A program made the position numbers and the translations under genes. 64,000 nt of DNA from JBBIPA01 sp963775935. Its GTDB lineage: Bacteria > Chloroflexota > Dehalococcoidia > GIF9 > UBA5629. Below are positions 18,305 to 27,355 of this stretch, one piece after another; within the stretch, counting starts at the first letter, position 1; every line of letters starts with the position of its first letter. The notes beneath the pieces are model-generated. The model saw only the letters and a program-made list of their open reading frames with translations, was not told where the DNA came from and made no database searches. Location: the NCBI GenBank assembly GCA_963775935.1, contig CAVZKR010000003.1, positions 310,001 to 374,000 on the forward strand, written 5' to 3'.

Positions 18305-19549
18305 CTAGTAATCAATGCCAGGTACAGGAAATCGCTGACATAGAGCAGCTACCTGTTCTCGAATCTGCTGTCCTAACTTCCGATTATCTGGATCTGATAA
18401 CACTTTCACTACCATAGAGGCAACCTGCTTAATCTCTTGAACTCCAAAGCCTCTGGTGGTAACCGCTGGTGTACCAAACCTGATACCGCTGGTAATTTGT
18501 GGGGACCTTGTATCAAATGGAATCGCATTGCGATTCACCAGAATACCAGCAATTTCCAGCGCTTCCTGGGCAACTTTGCCGGTTATACCAGCCTTAGCCA
18601 GGTCAACTAATACAAGATGGTTTTCAGTCCCACCTGAAACCAAACGCAAACCATTACCATGTAGTTCCTGAGCCAGAACAGAGGCGTTCTCTAAAACTGC
18701 CTTCTGATAGCTGATGAACTCTGGCTGCATGGCTTCAAAAAATGCTATAGCTTTTGCCGCAATCGTATGCATGAGAGGCCCTCCCTGCATCATGGGAAAA
18801 ACAGCGGAGTCGATTCTCGTAGCTAACTCTTTGTTACACAACACAAAACCGCTACGCGGACCTCTCAGCGTTTTATGGGTTGAAGAGGTTACCACATCAG
18901 CGACCGGCACCGGAGAAGGATGTACATTCGCAGCAACTAAGCCGGCGATATGGGCCATATCAACCACGAGCCTAGCACCAACTTTATCTGTGATGCGACG
19001 AAAACGTTCAAAATCTATCTTCCGAGGATAGGAACTTGCCCCTGCCATAATTAGCTTCGGTTTATGCTGGAGAGCCAGCCTTTCTAGTTCATCATAATCC
19101 AATCTCTCAGTCTCCTTATCAACGCCATACGAGACGAACTTGTACCATTTGCCCGAAAAATTGACTGGCGCTCCGTGGGTTAAATGCCCACCATGACTTA
19201 ACGTCATACCCATCACTACATCCCCTGGCTCAAGCAAAGCAAAATAGGCTGCCATATTAGCCTGACTGCCGCTATGAGGCTGTACATTGGCGTGTTCAGC
19301 ATCGAACAATTTCTTCACCCTTTGAATAGCCAGTGTCTCAACAGCATCGATATAAGGGCAGCCAGAATAGTAACGATGCTCGGGATAGCCCTCCGCATAC
19401 TTATTGGTGAGAACCGAGCACTGGGCTTGCAGAACAGCTCGGCTGGCATAGTTCTCCGCAGCAATAAGATTTATAGTTTCTTTTTGCCGCTTTGCTTCAA
19501 GTTCCAAAATTCTGCTAATTTCAACGTCGTGCTGATTCCTATTATCCAA
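18305..19549 (-). CDS. glyA: Serine hydroxymethyltransferase
   Basis: A PLP enzyme interconverting serine and glycine with tetrahydrofolate, feeding one-carbon units. It is 414 aa from a TTG start at 19549, selected because GGAGG lies 7 bases upstream; the longer in-frame TTG at 19567 would put the Shine-Dalgarno inside the coding region. Motifs: [17 protein letters not shown] near the N-terminus, [22 protein letters not shown], and [14 protein letters not shown] with the PLP Lys. It is a single gene, convergent with nth. The 180 bases upstream separate it from the divergent lipoprotein genes. Confidence 0.96.
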   Translation of the reverse strand: MDNRNQHDVEISRILELEAKRQKETINLIAAENYASRAVLQAQCSVLTNKYAEGYPEHRYYSGCPYIDAVETLAIQRVKKLFDAEHANVQPHSGSQANMAAYFALLEPGDVVMGMTLSHGGHLTHGAPVNFSGKWYKFVSYGVDKETERLDYDELERLALQHKPKLIMAGASSYPRKIDFERFRRITDKVGARLVVDMAHIAGLVAANVHPSPVPVADVVTSSTHKTLRGPRSGFVLCNKELATRIDSAVFPMMQGGPLMHTIAAKAIAFFEAMQPEFISYQKAVLENASVLAQELHGNGLRLVSGGTENHLVLVDLAKAGITGKVAQEALEIAGILVNRNAIPFDTRSPQITSGIRFGTPAVTTRGFGVQEIKQVASMVVKVLSDPDNRKLGQQIREQVAALCQRFPVPGIDY

Positions 19550-19730
19550 TAGAGGACCTCCAGGCAATATTTAAAGCATAATATCACCGTCATTCCGCCA
19601 AGGTCAAACAAGACATAATTGGGAAACCCAGACTTACTCAAATAAAAATTCGCTGGCTTAATAAAATCTATGTTTGCCAAAAATTTTCAGCCTGTATATA
19701 CTCTACCAGGCATATCAGCAGAGGACGTTC

Positions 19731-20135
19731 ATGAAACCACTCGTTTACCCAATAGCATCTCTTATTGCGTTAATCGCGGTGATTCTCATTATTCCGCTTG
19801 CCAGCGCATGTAGCCATTCCGGCAACCAACCACCAAAAATAGCAGACATCAAAGCCGATAGCATGTACCTCTACCCGAAGGGCAGCGCTGAGCTTGAATG
19901 TCTTGCCTTAGACCCGGAAGGTGATACCATGACCTTTACCTGGTCATGTGCTGATGGTACCTTCGTAGGAAGTGGGCCTATAGTGACCTGGCAGGCACCC
20001 AATGCCTATGGCGACTTCCATATCATGGTTATCGTTGAGGATGGCAACGGTAATAGCGCTCAAAGAACTATTACTATCGGCGTGATAGTGAACGAAAATG
20101 ATCAAGGTTGTAGCACCTGTCCTACCCGCAGATAA
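19731..20135 (+). CDS. Lipoprotein with one PKD/Ig-like module
   Basis: A 134-aa secreted lipoprotein. The signal peptide (MKPLVYPIASLIALIAVILI) ends in a lipobox-like ASAC, so the mature protein would begin at Cys. A single beta-sandwich module follows, with signatures LYPKGSAELECLALDPEGD and TWQAPNAYGDFHIMV typical of PKD/Ig-like repeats. A C-terminal Cys pair (CSTCPTRR) follows. The start at 19731 has GAGGAC upstream; a longer reading frame from 19674 is not supported. The module is clearly paralogous to the two in the gene at 20710. Function is unknown; a cell-surface binding or structural role is inferred. Confidence 0.78.
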   Translation: MKPLVYPIASLIALIAVILIIPLASACSHSGNQPPKIADIKADSMYLYPKGSAELECLALDPEGDTMTFTWSCADGTFVGSGPIVTWQAPNAYGDFHIMVIVEDGNGNSAQRTITIGVIVNENDQGCSTCPTRR

Positions 20136-20173
20136 GCAATGCGCGTCATGCTTTCATCAACAGGAGTAATAAG

Positions 20174-20560
20174 ATGAAACAAATGTCATCGACAGCGAAA
20201 TCAATAAGCTTAACCGTACTTATAATCCCCTTAATACTGTTATCTGCTTGCGCTCAGAGAACAGAGGATAATGCACCACAATTGCAAATCATCGACCATA
20301 CTTTGAGTTTCCACAATTTTGGGGATGTACTTCGAAGCGTGGTAGCCGTTGACGGCAAAGCTAAGAATATCAGCAATACTACAATCAATGCCGCTTTTAT
20401 AACCGTCAATTTTTACGATAAGGATAATAATCACCTGTATACAGCTTCAGCCGTAAAAAACAACCTGGCAGCCGGCGAACTCTGGTACTTCAATGTTCGA
20501 TTTGTCAGCCCGGATGCCTGGAAGACCACACGCTATGATATTTCAGCAACGACAAAATAA
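20174..20560 (+). CDS. Small lipoprotein, FxLYD-like
   Basis: A 128-aa lipoprotein with signal peptide and lipobox LLSAC (Cys about residue 26). The mature part resembles FxLYD-type domains: a long beta segment beginning LQIIDHTLSFHNFG, VVAVDGKAKNISNTTINAAF, then VNFYDKDNNHLYTASA and LAAGELWYFNVRF. Such domains occur in extracytoplasmic proteins of uncharacterised role. It sits 38 bases after the first PKD lipoprotein, preceded by AGGAG, and is probably co-transcribed with it. Confidence 0.75.
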   Translation: MKQMSSTAKSISLTVLIIPLILLSACAQRTEDNAPQLQIIDHTLSFHNFGDVLRSVVAVDGKAKNISNTTINAAFITVNFYDKDNNHLYTASAVKNNLAAGELWYFNVRFVSPDAWKTTRYDISATTK

Positions 20561-20709
20561 GAGCCTTAATATGCAAGTGGAAGCTCAGTAGTAGAAATTT
20601 CATCTTGAGCCCGAATATACTATATCAAAGAGGCAATACCTAGTATAATAATATGCGCAGTAAGGTAGGATTGAACCATAATTCCTTCCTCACTAATAAG
20701 GAGGCAACA

Positions 20710-21885
20710 ATGAAACGAAGCGGTAAGATATTCAAATTCGCCGCAATTTTCCTGGCATTGGTCATAGTATTAGTATTAGCTGTCGGATGTGGTCCCAGCA
20801 AAGCACCTTCACCACCCCCAACACCATCACAACCAGCTCCAACTGGTAATCAACCACCTGTTATCTCAAGCTTGACCCCATCCCAGACACAAGTCTATCC
20901 TTCAGGCACTGTTGAAATACAGTGCATTGCCTCAGACCCAAACGGTGATAAGATAAATTTCACCTGGGCGGCTACTGGTGGTAACTTCAACGGCGCTGGT
21001 ACTTCGGTGACCTGGCAAGCGCCCAAGCAATACGGCACCTATACTATTTCGGTTACAGTAGATGACGGGAAAGGTGCTTCAAGCCAATCATCGGTAACGT
21101 TGAGTGTCGGTGCTAACCAAAGTCCACAAATCTCCAGCCTCTCCGCAAACCCCACTGTTATCGGCATGGGGGGTAACTCACTGATAACTTGTGTGGCTAA
21201 CGACCCCGATGGTGATGTAGTAAGATATGACTGGAAAGCTAGTGAAGGCAATATTTCAGGTGTAGGCAACAAAGTTACCTGGGTCCCCCCTAATAAAGGA
21301 GGCACTTTCAATGTCATCTGTATTGTCAACGATGGCAAAGGCGGTGAAACTCAAGGCAATGTCGCCATCACCGTAACCTCTGCCACCAAGACTGTCACCA
21401 TTAACGTCGTTCAGGAAGAAACAGGCACTGTCTCTAAAAACGACAAGGACAGAACAAAGACCAAGGCTGGCGATGACGAGACCAACAAGGGTTACAGGGC
21501 ATTCTGGAGCTTCAATATATTCAGCCTGAATAACACTGATGTAAAAGACGCCAGATTAATATTTACCACGCGAGTTATCGCAGGCAATCCATTCGCCTTT
21601 ACTGGGGGTGAGTCTCTCGGTGGACTACTTATCTGGCAGGTACGATATGCCGACCAACTGCCCGATTATGACATCACTGGTGGTAAACTAGAAAAGACAA
21701 CGCCCGCAATATACGAACAACCGACCATTCTCGATGTCACTCCTGAAGTGGCTCCGCTTGTCAAAGGAGCCGCCACTCGATTCCAGATAGAAGCCAGATT
21801 CTTAAAAGATTTCAATGGGAACGGTGTGGCTGAATTTATTGAGTGGTCGAACGTTAAACTGGAAGTAACATATACCGAGAAATAG
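20710..21885 (+). CDS. Lipoprotein with two PKD/Ig-like modules and a C-terminal beta domain
   Basis: A 391-aa surface lipoprotein. The signal peptide ends in the lipobox LAVGC. A Pro/Ser-rich linker (SPPPTPSQPAPT) follows, then two tandem modules each with a DPxGD motif and a TWxxP motif (SDPNGDKINFTW, TWQAPKQYG; NDPDGDVVRYDW, TWVPPNKGG). The last 170 residues form a different beta-rich domain starting near ATKTVTINVVQEE, with AFWSFNIFSL and VKDARLIFTTRV, resembling DNRLRE-type carbohydrate-related domains. The start at 20710 has AAGGAGG upstream; an in-frame extension to 20653 is discounted. A palindromic terminator follows. Confidence 0.8.
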   Translation: MKRSGKIFKFAAIFLALVIVLVLAVGCGPSKAPSPPPTPSQPAPTGNQPPVISSLTPSQTQVYPSGTVEIQCIASDPNGDKINFTWAATGGNFNGAGTSVTWQAPKQYGTYTISVTVDDGKGASSQSSVTLSVGANQSPQISSLSANPTVIGMGGNSLITCVANDPDGDVVRYDWKASEGNISGVGNKVTWVPPNKGGTFNVICIVNDGKGGETQGNVAITVTSATKTVTINVVQEETGTVSKNDKDRTKTKAGDDETNKGYRAFWSFNIFSLNNTDVKDARLIFTTRVIAGNPFAFTGGESLGGLLIWQVRYADQLPDYDITGGKLEKTTPAIYEQPTILDVTPEVAPLVKGAATRFQIEARFLKDFNGNGVAEFIEWSNVKLEVTYTEK

Positions 21886-21905
21886 TAACCACGTTAAACT
21901 GAATA

Positions 21906-21941
21906 AATATCAAAGGCGACCACATGGTCGCCTTTGATATT
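21906..21941 (+). terminator. Terminator after the lipoprotein cluster
   Basis: A 16-base perfect stem (21906-21921 pairing with 21926-21941; core AAAGGCGACC/GGTCGCCTTT) with the tetraloop ACAT, followed by TTCAAATTT. It sits 20 bases after the lipoprotein stop codon and ahead of the hrcA promoter. Confidence 0.8.
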
Positions 21942-21955
21942 TTCAAATTTCTGAC

Positions 21956-21984
21956 TTGTCATGCTATTAGCATTACATTATAAT
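21956..21984 (+). promoter_or_regulatory. Housekeeping-type promoter of hrcA-grpE-dnaK
   Basis: TTGTCA at 21956-21961 and TATAAT at 21979-21984 are separated by exactly 17 bases. The predicted start of transcription falls inside the CIRCE operator just downstream, as expected for HrcA repression. Confidence 0.8.
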
Positions 21985-21987
21985 AAG

Positions 21988-22014
21988 TTAGCAGTCGTTA
22001 ATGGAGAGTGCTAA
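21988..22014 (+). promoter_or_regulatory. CIRCE operator (HrcA binding site)
   Basis: TTAGCAGTC (21988-21996), a 9-base spacer, then GAGTGCTAA (22006-22014). This matches the consensus TTAGCACTC-N9-GAGTGCTAA with one mismatch in the left arm. It overlaps the transcription start region, and its right half overlaps the hrcA Shine-Dalgarno (GGAGAG at 22003-22008), so the operator could also form a hairpin in the mRNA leader. Confidence 0.93.
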
Positions 22015-22016
22015 AA

Positions 22017-23054
22017 TTGGTCAGCGAGCTAACTCCGAGAAGAAGAGCCATACTCAACATAATAGTAGCCGAGTATATTGCTACGGCAACGCCTGTGGCT
22101 TCAGAGACCATTCTTCGCACTTACCAGATTGGTGTAAGCTCGGCGACTATCCGTAACGATATGGCTTACCTTGAAAAAGAAGGCTATATCACCAAGCCTC
22201 ATACATCGGCTGGCAGCATTCCCCTGGTAAAGGGATATCGATATTATGTTGAGTCAATATCGAAAGACAGCGAGCTGCCGCTAGAGGAACAACATCGTAT
22301 TCGTGACTCATTCCAGAATATAGAAGAGATTGAGCGATGGCTAAAAGTGGCTGCAGCTATGTTAGCTCGTTTAGTTGGCAATGCAGCCCTGGTTACCTTC
22401 CCCAAGGTAAGGCAATACCATCTTAAGCACCTGGAATTAGTAGCATTGCACGAATTCCTGGCTCTGCTCATAGTGGTGCTCAGCGAAACTGTACTGAGGC
22501 AGCAACTGGTAACATTCCACGAACCGGTAACCCAGGAGCAATTAACTATCATTGCCAATAAACTAAACGCCCATTACACCGGGTTTACCAGCTCTCAAAT
22601 CCTTTCCCAGAAACTGGCAGCGACACCAGAAGAAAAACAGGTAACCGAGGCTACAGTAGATATGATGGCAGCCGAAGATGATTTAGACTACCATGCAACT
22701 TACCTTGAGGGATTGCGCCTGATGCTGAGGCAGCCTGAATTCATGGGAAAGGAGAGGATGCTGAGAGTCATGGAGCTCATGGAAGCGCGGGACTGGCTTG
22801 CACCTGTGCTCCATCAACAGTTAGGAGATAAGCAAGTCCAGGTGATGATTGGTGAAGAAAGCCATGATGAGTCACTTAAAGACCTCAGTTTGGTTCTCAG
22901 TCACTATGGCATCCCCAGAAAAGTGAAGGGTACTATTGGGGTCATTGGACCAACTCGCATGGACTATCGGAGAGCAATCTCTACAGTGAGCTACATGTCA
23001 GATGTACTGAGTTATCTGGTAGCTGGCGTCTACGGTGAAGATGCAGGAAAATAG
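22017..23054 (+). CDS. hrcA: Heat-inducible transcription repressor HrcA
   Basis: Represses the dnaK operon by binding CIRCE; folding by chaperonin keeps it active (family knowledge). It is about 345 aa: N-terminal winged helix (LTPRRRAILNIIVAEYIATA, VSSATIRNDMAYLEKEGYI, KPHTSAGSIP), GAF-like dimerisation core, and C-terminal HYGIPRKVKGTIGVIGPTRMDY. A TTG at 22017 is taken as start, with GGAGAG 8 bases upstream; a GTG at 22008 lies inside the CIRCE right arm and would leave no ribosome site. It is first of the hrcA-grpE-dnaK operon, 15 bases before grpE. Confidence 0.95.
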   Translation: MVSELTPRRRAILNIIVAEYIATATPVASETILRTYQIGVSSATIRNDMAYLEKEGYITKPHTSAGSIPLVKGYRYYVESISKDSELPLEEQHRIRDSFQNIEEIERWLKVAAAMLARLVGNAALVTFPKVRQYHLKHLELVALHEFLALLIVVLSETVLRQQLVTFHEPVTQEQLTIIANKLNAHYTGFTSSQILSQKLAATPEEKQVTEATVDMMAAEDDLDYHATYLEGLRLMLRQPEFMGKERMLRVMELMEARDWLAPVLHQQLGDKQVQVMIGEESHDESLKDLSLVLSHYGIPRKVKGTIGVIGPTRMDYRRAISTVSYMSDVLSYLVAGVYGEDAGK

Positions 23055-23069
23055 CGACAGGAGATTTAG

Positions 23070-23651
23070 TTGACTGAAGAGAATAAGGTAACAGATGAAA
23101 ACCAGGCTTCCGAAATACCAGCCACCGAGGAAGGCGCTGAATTACTAAAGCGTAATCTTGCAGAGGAAATTGAAAAAACCAACAAGTATCTGGCTAACTG
23201 GCAGAGAACAGAGGCTGATTTCAGCAACTATAAGAAGCGTGTTGAGCAAGAAAAGAACGAAACGACTGCCTTTGCCAATCGTGATGTTATTCGTGCTCTC
23301 CTTCCGGTGCTGGATGACATGGAACGCGCACTTGCTTCATTGCCACCCAAGTCGGCAAAACCTATCTGGGTCGATGGCATCAAACTTATCCATCGTAAAC
23401 TTCAAACTATCCTGGAATCATACGGAGTGACGGAAGTAGAAGCAGCAGGAAAACCATTTGACCCAAACATTCACGAGGCAATAGCACATATAGAGGGTAA
23501 AGAGGGAATGATTATTAATGAAATCCAGAAGGGTTACAAAATGAAGGATAAACTTCTGCGCCCGTCCCTGGTTGCAGTGGGCAATGGCAAAGTGGACGAG
23601 CACGAACGTAAAACAGAGGAGGAAAAACCGCAGGAAACAAGCGGTACGTAA
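23070..23651 (+). CDS. grpE: Nucleotide exchange factor GrpE
   Basis: The exchange factor that releases ADP from DnaK. It is 193 aa, with an acidic disordered N-terminus, a long helix (NLAEEIEKTNKYLANWQRTE) and the hallmark ADFSNYKKRVEQEK. The beta-wing domain has GVTEVEAAGKPFDPNIHEAI and the tail YKMKDKLLRPSLVAVGNGK. The start is TTG with GGAG 6 bases before. It lies between hrcA and dnaK. Confidence 0.95.
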   Translation: MTEENKVTDENQASEIPATEEGAELLKRNLAEEIEKTNKYLANWQRTEADFSNYKKRVEQEKNETTAFANRDVIRALLPVLDDMERALASLPPKSAKPIWVDGIKLIHRKLQTILESYGVTEVEAAGKPFDPNIHEAIAHIEGKEGMIINEIQKGYKMKDKLLRPSLVAVGNGKVDEHERKTEEEKPQETSGT

Positions 23652-23684
23652 TATTTTTGTCTTATTTACTACAAGGAGGAAAAC

Positions 23685-25598
23685 ATGGGAAGAACTATAG
23701 GAATTGACCTGGGAACTACATTAAGTGTCATGGCTGTTATCGAGGGGGGTGACCCCGTCATTATCCCCAACGCCGAGGGAGAAAGACTTACCCCATCAGT
23801 AGTTGCCATTGATAAGAAAGGCGAACGCCTGGTAGGTTTACTGGCAAAGCGCCAATCAATTACCAATCCTGAAAATACAATTTACAGCATCAAGCGCCTT
23901 ATGGGTCGCAAATTCAAGGATGCTGAAGTCCAATATGACATCAAGCGTCTGCCCTATAAGATTGTAGAAGCATCGAACGGTGACGCTAAAGTCAGTATGG
24001 GGGGTAAGGAATATAGCCCTCCTGAGATATCAGCGATGATTTTACAAAAGCTTAAAGTAGATGCTGAAGCTTATCTCGGCGACAAAGTGAACGACGCCGT
24101 AATTACGGTGCCTGCCTATTTTAATGACAGCCAGCGTCAGGCAACGAAAGACGCTGGGAAGATAGCCGGTCTGAATGTGCTGCGCATCATCAACGAGCCA
24201 ACGGCTTCAGCATTAGCCTACGGTCTGGACAAGAAAAAGGAGGAAACCATCGCCGTCTACGACCTGGGAGGAGGTACCTTTGATATCTCTATCCTTGAAC
24301 TTGGCGAAGGTACCTTCCAGGTAAAATCCACCAACGGTGACACTCATCTTGGTGGTGATGATGTCGACCAGATCGTCATGGACTGGCTATGCGATGAGTT
24401 TAAAAAGGAAGCGGGTATAGATTTACGGCAAGACAGGATGGCATTGCAGCGGCTCAAGGATGCCGCGGAAAAGGCAAAGAAAGAGCTCTCCACAGTATCG
24501 CAGACAGAGATTAACCTGCCCTTCATCACTGCTGATGCTTCAGGACCCAAGCATATGAATATAACGCTGAGCCGGTCCAAGTTGGAACAACTAGCGCATG
24601 ATCTGCTGGAAAGAACCGTAGAGCCCTGCCGCAAAGCCATGGCAGATGCCGGGCTCACTGCAGCCCAGATTAATGAGATAGTGCTCGTTGGCGGCCAGAC
24701 CAGAATGCCCAGAGTTCAAGACATCGTCCGCCAATTTTTCGGTAAGGAACCAATCAAGACGGTCAATCCTGATGAGGCAGTGGCGCTGGGAGCCGCCATA
24801 CAGGGGGGTGTGCTTAAGGGAGATGTCAGAGAAGTGCTCCTTCTCGATGTAACTCCGCTCACGCTCGGTATAGAAACATTAGGTGGAGTAGCGACCTCGC
24901 TCATCCCACGCAATACCACTATACCCACCTCTAAAAGCCAGATATTCAGTACCGCCAGCGACAGTCAGCCTTCTGTGGAAATACATGTCCTCCAGGGTGA
25001 GCGCCAGATGGCAAACGATAACAGAACGCTGGGTCGATTTATACTCGACGGCATTTTGCCTGCACCCAGAGGGATACCACAAGTCGAAGTTACCTTTGAC
25101 ATCGATGCCAATGGCATTTTAAATGTCAGAGCACAGGACAAAGGTACCGGTAAAGAACAAAAGATAACTATTACTGCCTCCAGCGGTCTGAGCAAGGAAG
25201 AGGTGGAAAAAATGACCAGAGAGGCAGAACGTCATGCCACTGAAGATGCTAAAAAGAAGGAAGAGGTTGAAGTCCGCAACAATGCTGACAGCCTAGTCTA
25301 TACTGCCGAGAAAATCCTCCGCGAGCAAGGTGACAAGGTACCTGCTGACTTAAAACAACAGATTGATGGCAAGGTAGCAGCATTGCACTCAGCTCTTCAG
25401 GGTGCTGACATTACTTACATGAAGAATACCACACAAGAGCTATCTGATTTGATGCAGAAAATCGGCGCCGCAGTATATCAACAGCCAGGCGCTGGTCCCG
25501 CACAACCCCCGCCCGCTGGTGACCAGGAGCCTCCTCCAGGTGGTGGTACCCAGGGTGGTGAACAAGGTACAGTAGAAGGAGAATTCAGAGAAGTATAG
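23685..25598 (+). CDS. dnaK: Chaperone DnaK (Hsp70)
   Basis: An ATP-dependent chaperone of 637 aa. The ATPase domain opens [17 protein letters not shown] and contains [31 protein letters not shown] and [14 protein letters not shown]. The substrate-binding domain begins after [18 protein letters not shown]. The helical lid ends in a Pro/Gly-rich tail and [15 protein letters not shown] lies before the ATG. The usual phosphate-loop GTTNS reads GTTLS here, a minor change. dnaJ is not next door; it lies 25 kb away. Confidence 0.97.
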   Translation: MGRTIGIDLGTTLSVMAVIEGGDPVIIPNAEGERLTPSVVAIDKKGERLVGLLAKRQSITNPENTIYSIKRLMGRKFKDAEVQYDIKRLPYKIVEASNGDAKVSMGGKEYSPPEISAMILQKLKVDAEAYLGDKVNDAVITVPAYFNDSQRQATKDAGKIAGLNVLRIINEPTASALAYGLDKKKEETIAVYDLGGGTFDISILELGEGTFQVKSTNGDTHLGGDDVDQIVMDWLCDEFKKEAGIDLRQDRMALQRLKDAAEKAKKELSTVSQTEINLPFITADASGPKHMNITLSRSKLEQLAHDLLERTVEPCRKAMADAGLTAAQINEIVLVGGQTRMPRVQDIVRQFFGKEPIKTVNPDEAVALGAAIQGGVLKGDVREVLLLDVTPLTLGIETLGGVATSLIPRNTTIPTSKSQIFSTASDSQPSVEIHVLQGERQMANDNRTLGRFILDGILPAPRGIPQVEVTFDIDANGILNVRAQDKGTGKEQKITITASSGLSKEEVEKMTREAERHATEDAKKKEEVEVRNNADSLVYTAEKILREQGDKVPADLKQQIDGKVAALHSALQGADITYMKNTTQELSDLMQKIGAAVYQQPGAGPAQPPPAGDQEPPPGGGTQGGEQGTVEGEFREV

Positions 25599-25623
25599 CA
25601 AGACTCTACTCTCGCAAACAGAC

Positions 25624-25667
25624 GGGGCAGCGTATCAGCATTTCTCACAAGCTGCCCCTCTATTTTT
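25624..25667 (+). terminator. Terminator after dnaK
   Basis: GGGGCAGC (25624-25631) pairs with GCTGCCCC (25651-25658) across a 19-base loop and is followed by TCTATTTTT. It lies about 25 bases after the dnaK stop codon. Confidence 0.6.
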
Positions 25668-25731
25668 GGGCATTGACATATGAGTTAAAATGAGAAAAGC
25701 TCGTTTCGGGGAATAAAGGAGACAAGCACTC

Positions 25732-25887
25732 ATGGCAAAAGGTTCTGGCTCAACGACTTCGGGTACTGTAATAGGAATACTGGCTATCGTTGCTGGCGTA
25801 CTGATGCTTCTGGGGATATTGCCCCTCTATCTCGTCGTCGGCATCTATTTATTAATATTCGGCATACTGGCGCTTATCGGAAAGTAA
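25732..25887 (+). CDS. Small DUF3096-like membrane protein (copy 1)
   Basis: A 51-aa protein with a Gly/Ser/Thr-rich N-terminus and two hydrophobic helices: GTVIGILAIVAGVLMLLGI and LVVGIYLLIFGILALIG. The pattern of a GI-L-x-IV-x-GVL helix, a Pro/polar turn, then V-x-IYL-x-x-x-GILAL resembles DUF3096-type small membrane proteins. AAAGGAG lies upstream. It is the first of three consecutive paralogue-like genes after dnaK. Function is unknown; a membrane-stress role is only a guess from position. Confidence 0.72.
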   Translation: MAKGSGSTTSGTVIGILAIVAGVLMLLGILPLYLVVGIYLLIFGILALIGK

Positions 25888-25944
25888 ACCGGAAATTCTA
25901 GGCTAAACACCGTATACGCTATTCATGAGAGGATATAACCGATA

Positions 25945-26082
25945 ATGAAAGGTGGTTGGCTAGCCGGTATACTTGCTGTCATCGCTGGAGTTCTGATACT
26001 ATGGCTGCGCCTGGAGTTAAATCTGGTAGTTAGTATTTTTCTTATTATATACGGAATACTGGCTTTAACAGGAAGGAGGTAA
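25945..26082 (+). CDS. Small DUF3096-like membrane protein (copy 2)
   Basis: A 45-aa protein, MKGGWLAGILAVIAGVLILW, then a short polar turn and LVVSIFLIIYGILALTGRR. It has the same two-helix layout and the same GILA-IAGVL / GILAL landmarks as its neighbours but no Pro in the turn. It starts 57 bases after copy 1. Its stop codon lies inside the GGAAGGAGGT sequence that acts as ribosome site for copy 3, so translation of the two is probably coupled. Confidence 0.68.
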   Translation: MKGGWLAGILAVIAGVLILWLRLELNLVVSIFLIIYGILALTGRR

Positions 26083-26084
26083 TT

Positions 26085-26243
26085 ATGCCTTTTGCTATGC
26101 CTGTAGGTGGTCTGATCTGGGGAATCATTACTCTCATCTTCGGAATTATTGTGATGATTTTCCCCAAAATACTCAACTATCTGGTGGGCATCTATCTTAT
26201 CGTCATTGGTCTTTTAGCCATTTTCGGGGCTATTATTACATAA
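26085..26243 (+). CDS. Small DUF3096-like membrane protein (copy 3)
   Basis: A 52-aa protein with two hydrophobic helices: LIWGIITLIFGIIVMIFPKI and YLVGIYLIVIGLLAIFGAII. The FPKILNYLVGIYLI turn is the most DUF3096-like of the three. It begins 2 bases after copy 2, with AAGGAGG ideally placed. It ends the small-protein cluster; the next 120 bases hold no gene. Confidence 0.75.
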   Translation: MPFAMPVGGLIWGIITLIFGIIVMIFPKILNYLVGIYLIVIGLLAIFGAIIT

Positions 26244-26363
26244 CTTAGCCCAACGCACGCATGCCTGCCTGCTGACATCGGGATTATAAGCAAAGAGAGC
26301 AAAGACTCCCTCTTTCAGACATTGCTTCTTTTGCTTTGTTGGTTTACTGTAATAAGCTGAACT

Positions 26364-27131
26364 ATGCTCTACCTTGGCACCTCAGGATTCAGCTATAACG
26401 ACTGGGTAGGTACGTATTACCCACCTAAAATGCCACGACAGGAGTGGCTTCACTACTATGCCCGCGAGTTCAATGCTCTTGAGCTTAATTCTACCTACTA
26501 CGCCATTCCACCGATTTCTATAGTGAAAAATATAATTGCCAGAACCGGAGAGGGCTTCCTGTTTTCAGTCAAGGCAAACCAGGAAATGACCCATGGCCGC
26601 CAGAACGAAAACGCAGTCTTCACAGCCTTCCTTCACATGCTCCACCCCTTTATCGACGCTGGGAAGCTTGGTTGTGTGCTCGCACAATTCCCCTATAGCT
26701 TTTCCTATAATCAGGAAAACCTGGACTATATCAAACTCTTCCGCGAGAGGACGGGAGAACTGCCCGTGGTCATTGAATTCCGCAATATACAATGGATTAA
26801 ACCCAAGGTATTCGATTTCCTTCGCTGCCAGAACCTTGGCTTCTGCTGCGTCGACGAGCCGAAGTTGCCTCGATTACTTCCACCGATAGCTGAAGTCACC
26901 AGCAATATAGCCTATGTCCGTTTTCACGGACGGAACGCTGCCAAATGGTGGCAACATGAATATGCCTATGAGCGGTACGATTATACCTACTCCAACGAAG
27001 AACTGACAGAATGGATACCGAAAATAAAGCAACTGGACAATAAAACGGAGAAGACTTTCGTCTTTGCCAATAACCACTGGCGAGGGCAGGCGGTAAATAC
27101 CATACGCCAGCTTCGCCTCATGATGGATTAA
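26364..27131 (+). CDS. DUF72 domain protein (YecE-like)
   Basis: A 255-aa TIM-barrel-like protein of the DUF72/YecE family. Hallmarks are LYLGTSGFSYNDWVGTYYPP at the N-terminus, YAREFNALELNSTYY, FSVKANQEMTH, GCVLAQFPYSF, VVIEFRN and YVRFHGRNA, with a C-terminal FVFANNHWRGQAV. Biochemical function is not established to my knowledge. It is a single gene preceded by about 120 bases of non-coding DNA and followed by the palindromic repeat. Confidence 0.9.
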   Translation: MLYLGTSGFSYNDWVGTYYPPKMPRQEWLHYYAREFNALELNSTYYAIPPISIVKNIIARTGEGFLFSVKANQEMTHGRQNENAVFTAFLHMLHPFIDAGKLGCVLAQFPYSFSYNQENLDYIKLFRERTGELPVVIEFRNIQWIKPKVFDFLRCQNLGFCCVDEPKLPRLLPPIAEVTSNIAYVRFHGRNAAKWWQHEYAYERYDYTYSNEELTEWIPKIKQLDNKTEKTFVFANNHWRGQAVNTIRQLRLMMD

Positions 27132-27161
27132 CTGTGTTTACTTATGTCCTTCAAAAAATAT

Positions 27162-27287
27162 TAATTAGGAGATTGTTTATTTTGTCATTGCGAGGAGCCC
27201 GCCTGAGGCGGACTGACGAAGCAATCTCAGGGATTGCCACGCTTCGCTCGCAATGACAGAGGGAAGTTGCTAAACAATCTCTAATTA
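27162..27287. repeat. Palindromic REP/MITE-like repeat, copy A
   Basis: A 126-base imperfect palindrome. The ends are inverted repeats (left TAATTAGGAGATTGTTTA, right TAAACAATCTCTAATTA). The inner arms carry GTCATTGCGAGGAGC and GCTTCGCTCGCAATGAC, around a core with CGAAGCAATCTCAGGGATTG. A second copy lies at 45905-46016 and differs at about two positions over the shared 111 bases. No reading frame of its own is supported. The structure suggests a non-autonomous mobile or REP-type element. Confidence 0.85.
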
Positions 27288-27355
27288 GCTTGCTTTACCT
27301 ACTATCATCGGTTAGAATAACATCGATAGCGTAGTATCCCTTAAAGGTCTGTATT

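Noticed and set aside
25673..25691. Promoter (TTGACA) before the first small membrane protein
   Set aside because: No -10 at acceptable spacing follows; the TAAAAT is only 7 bases away.
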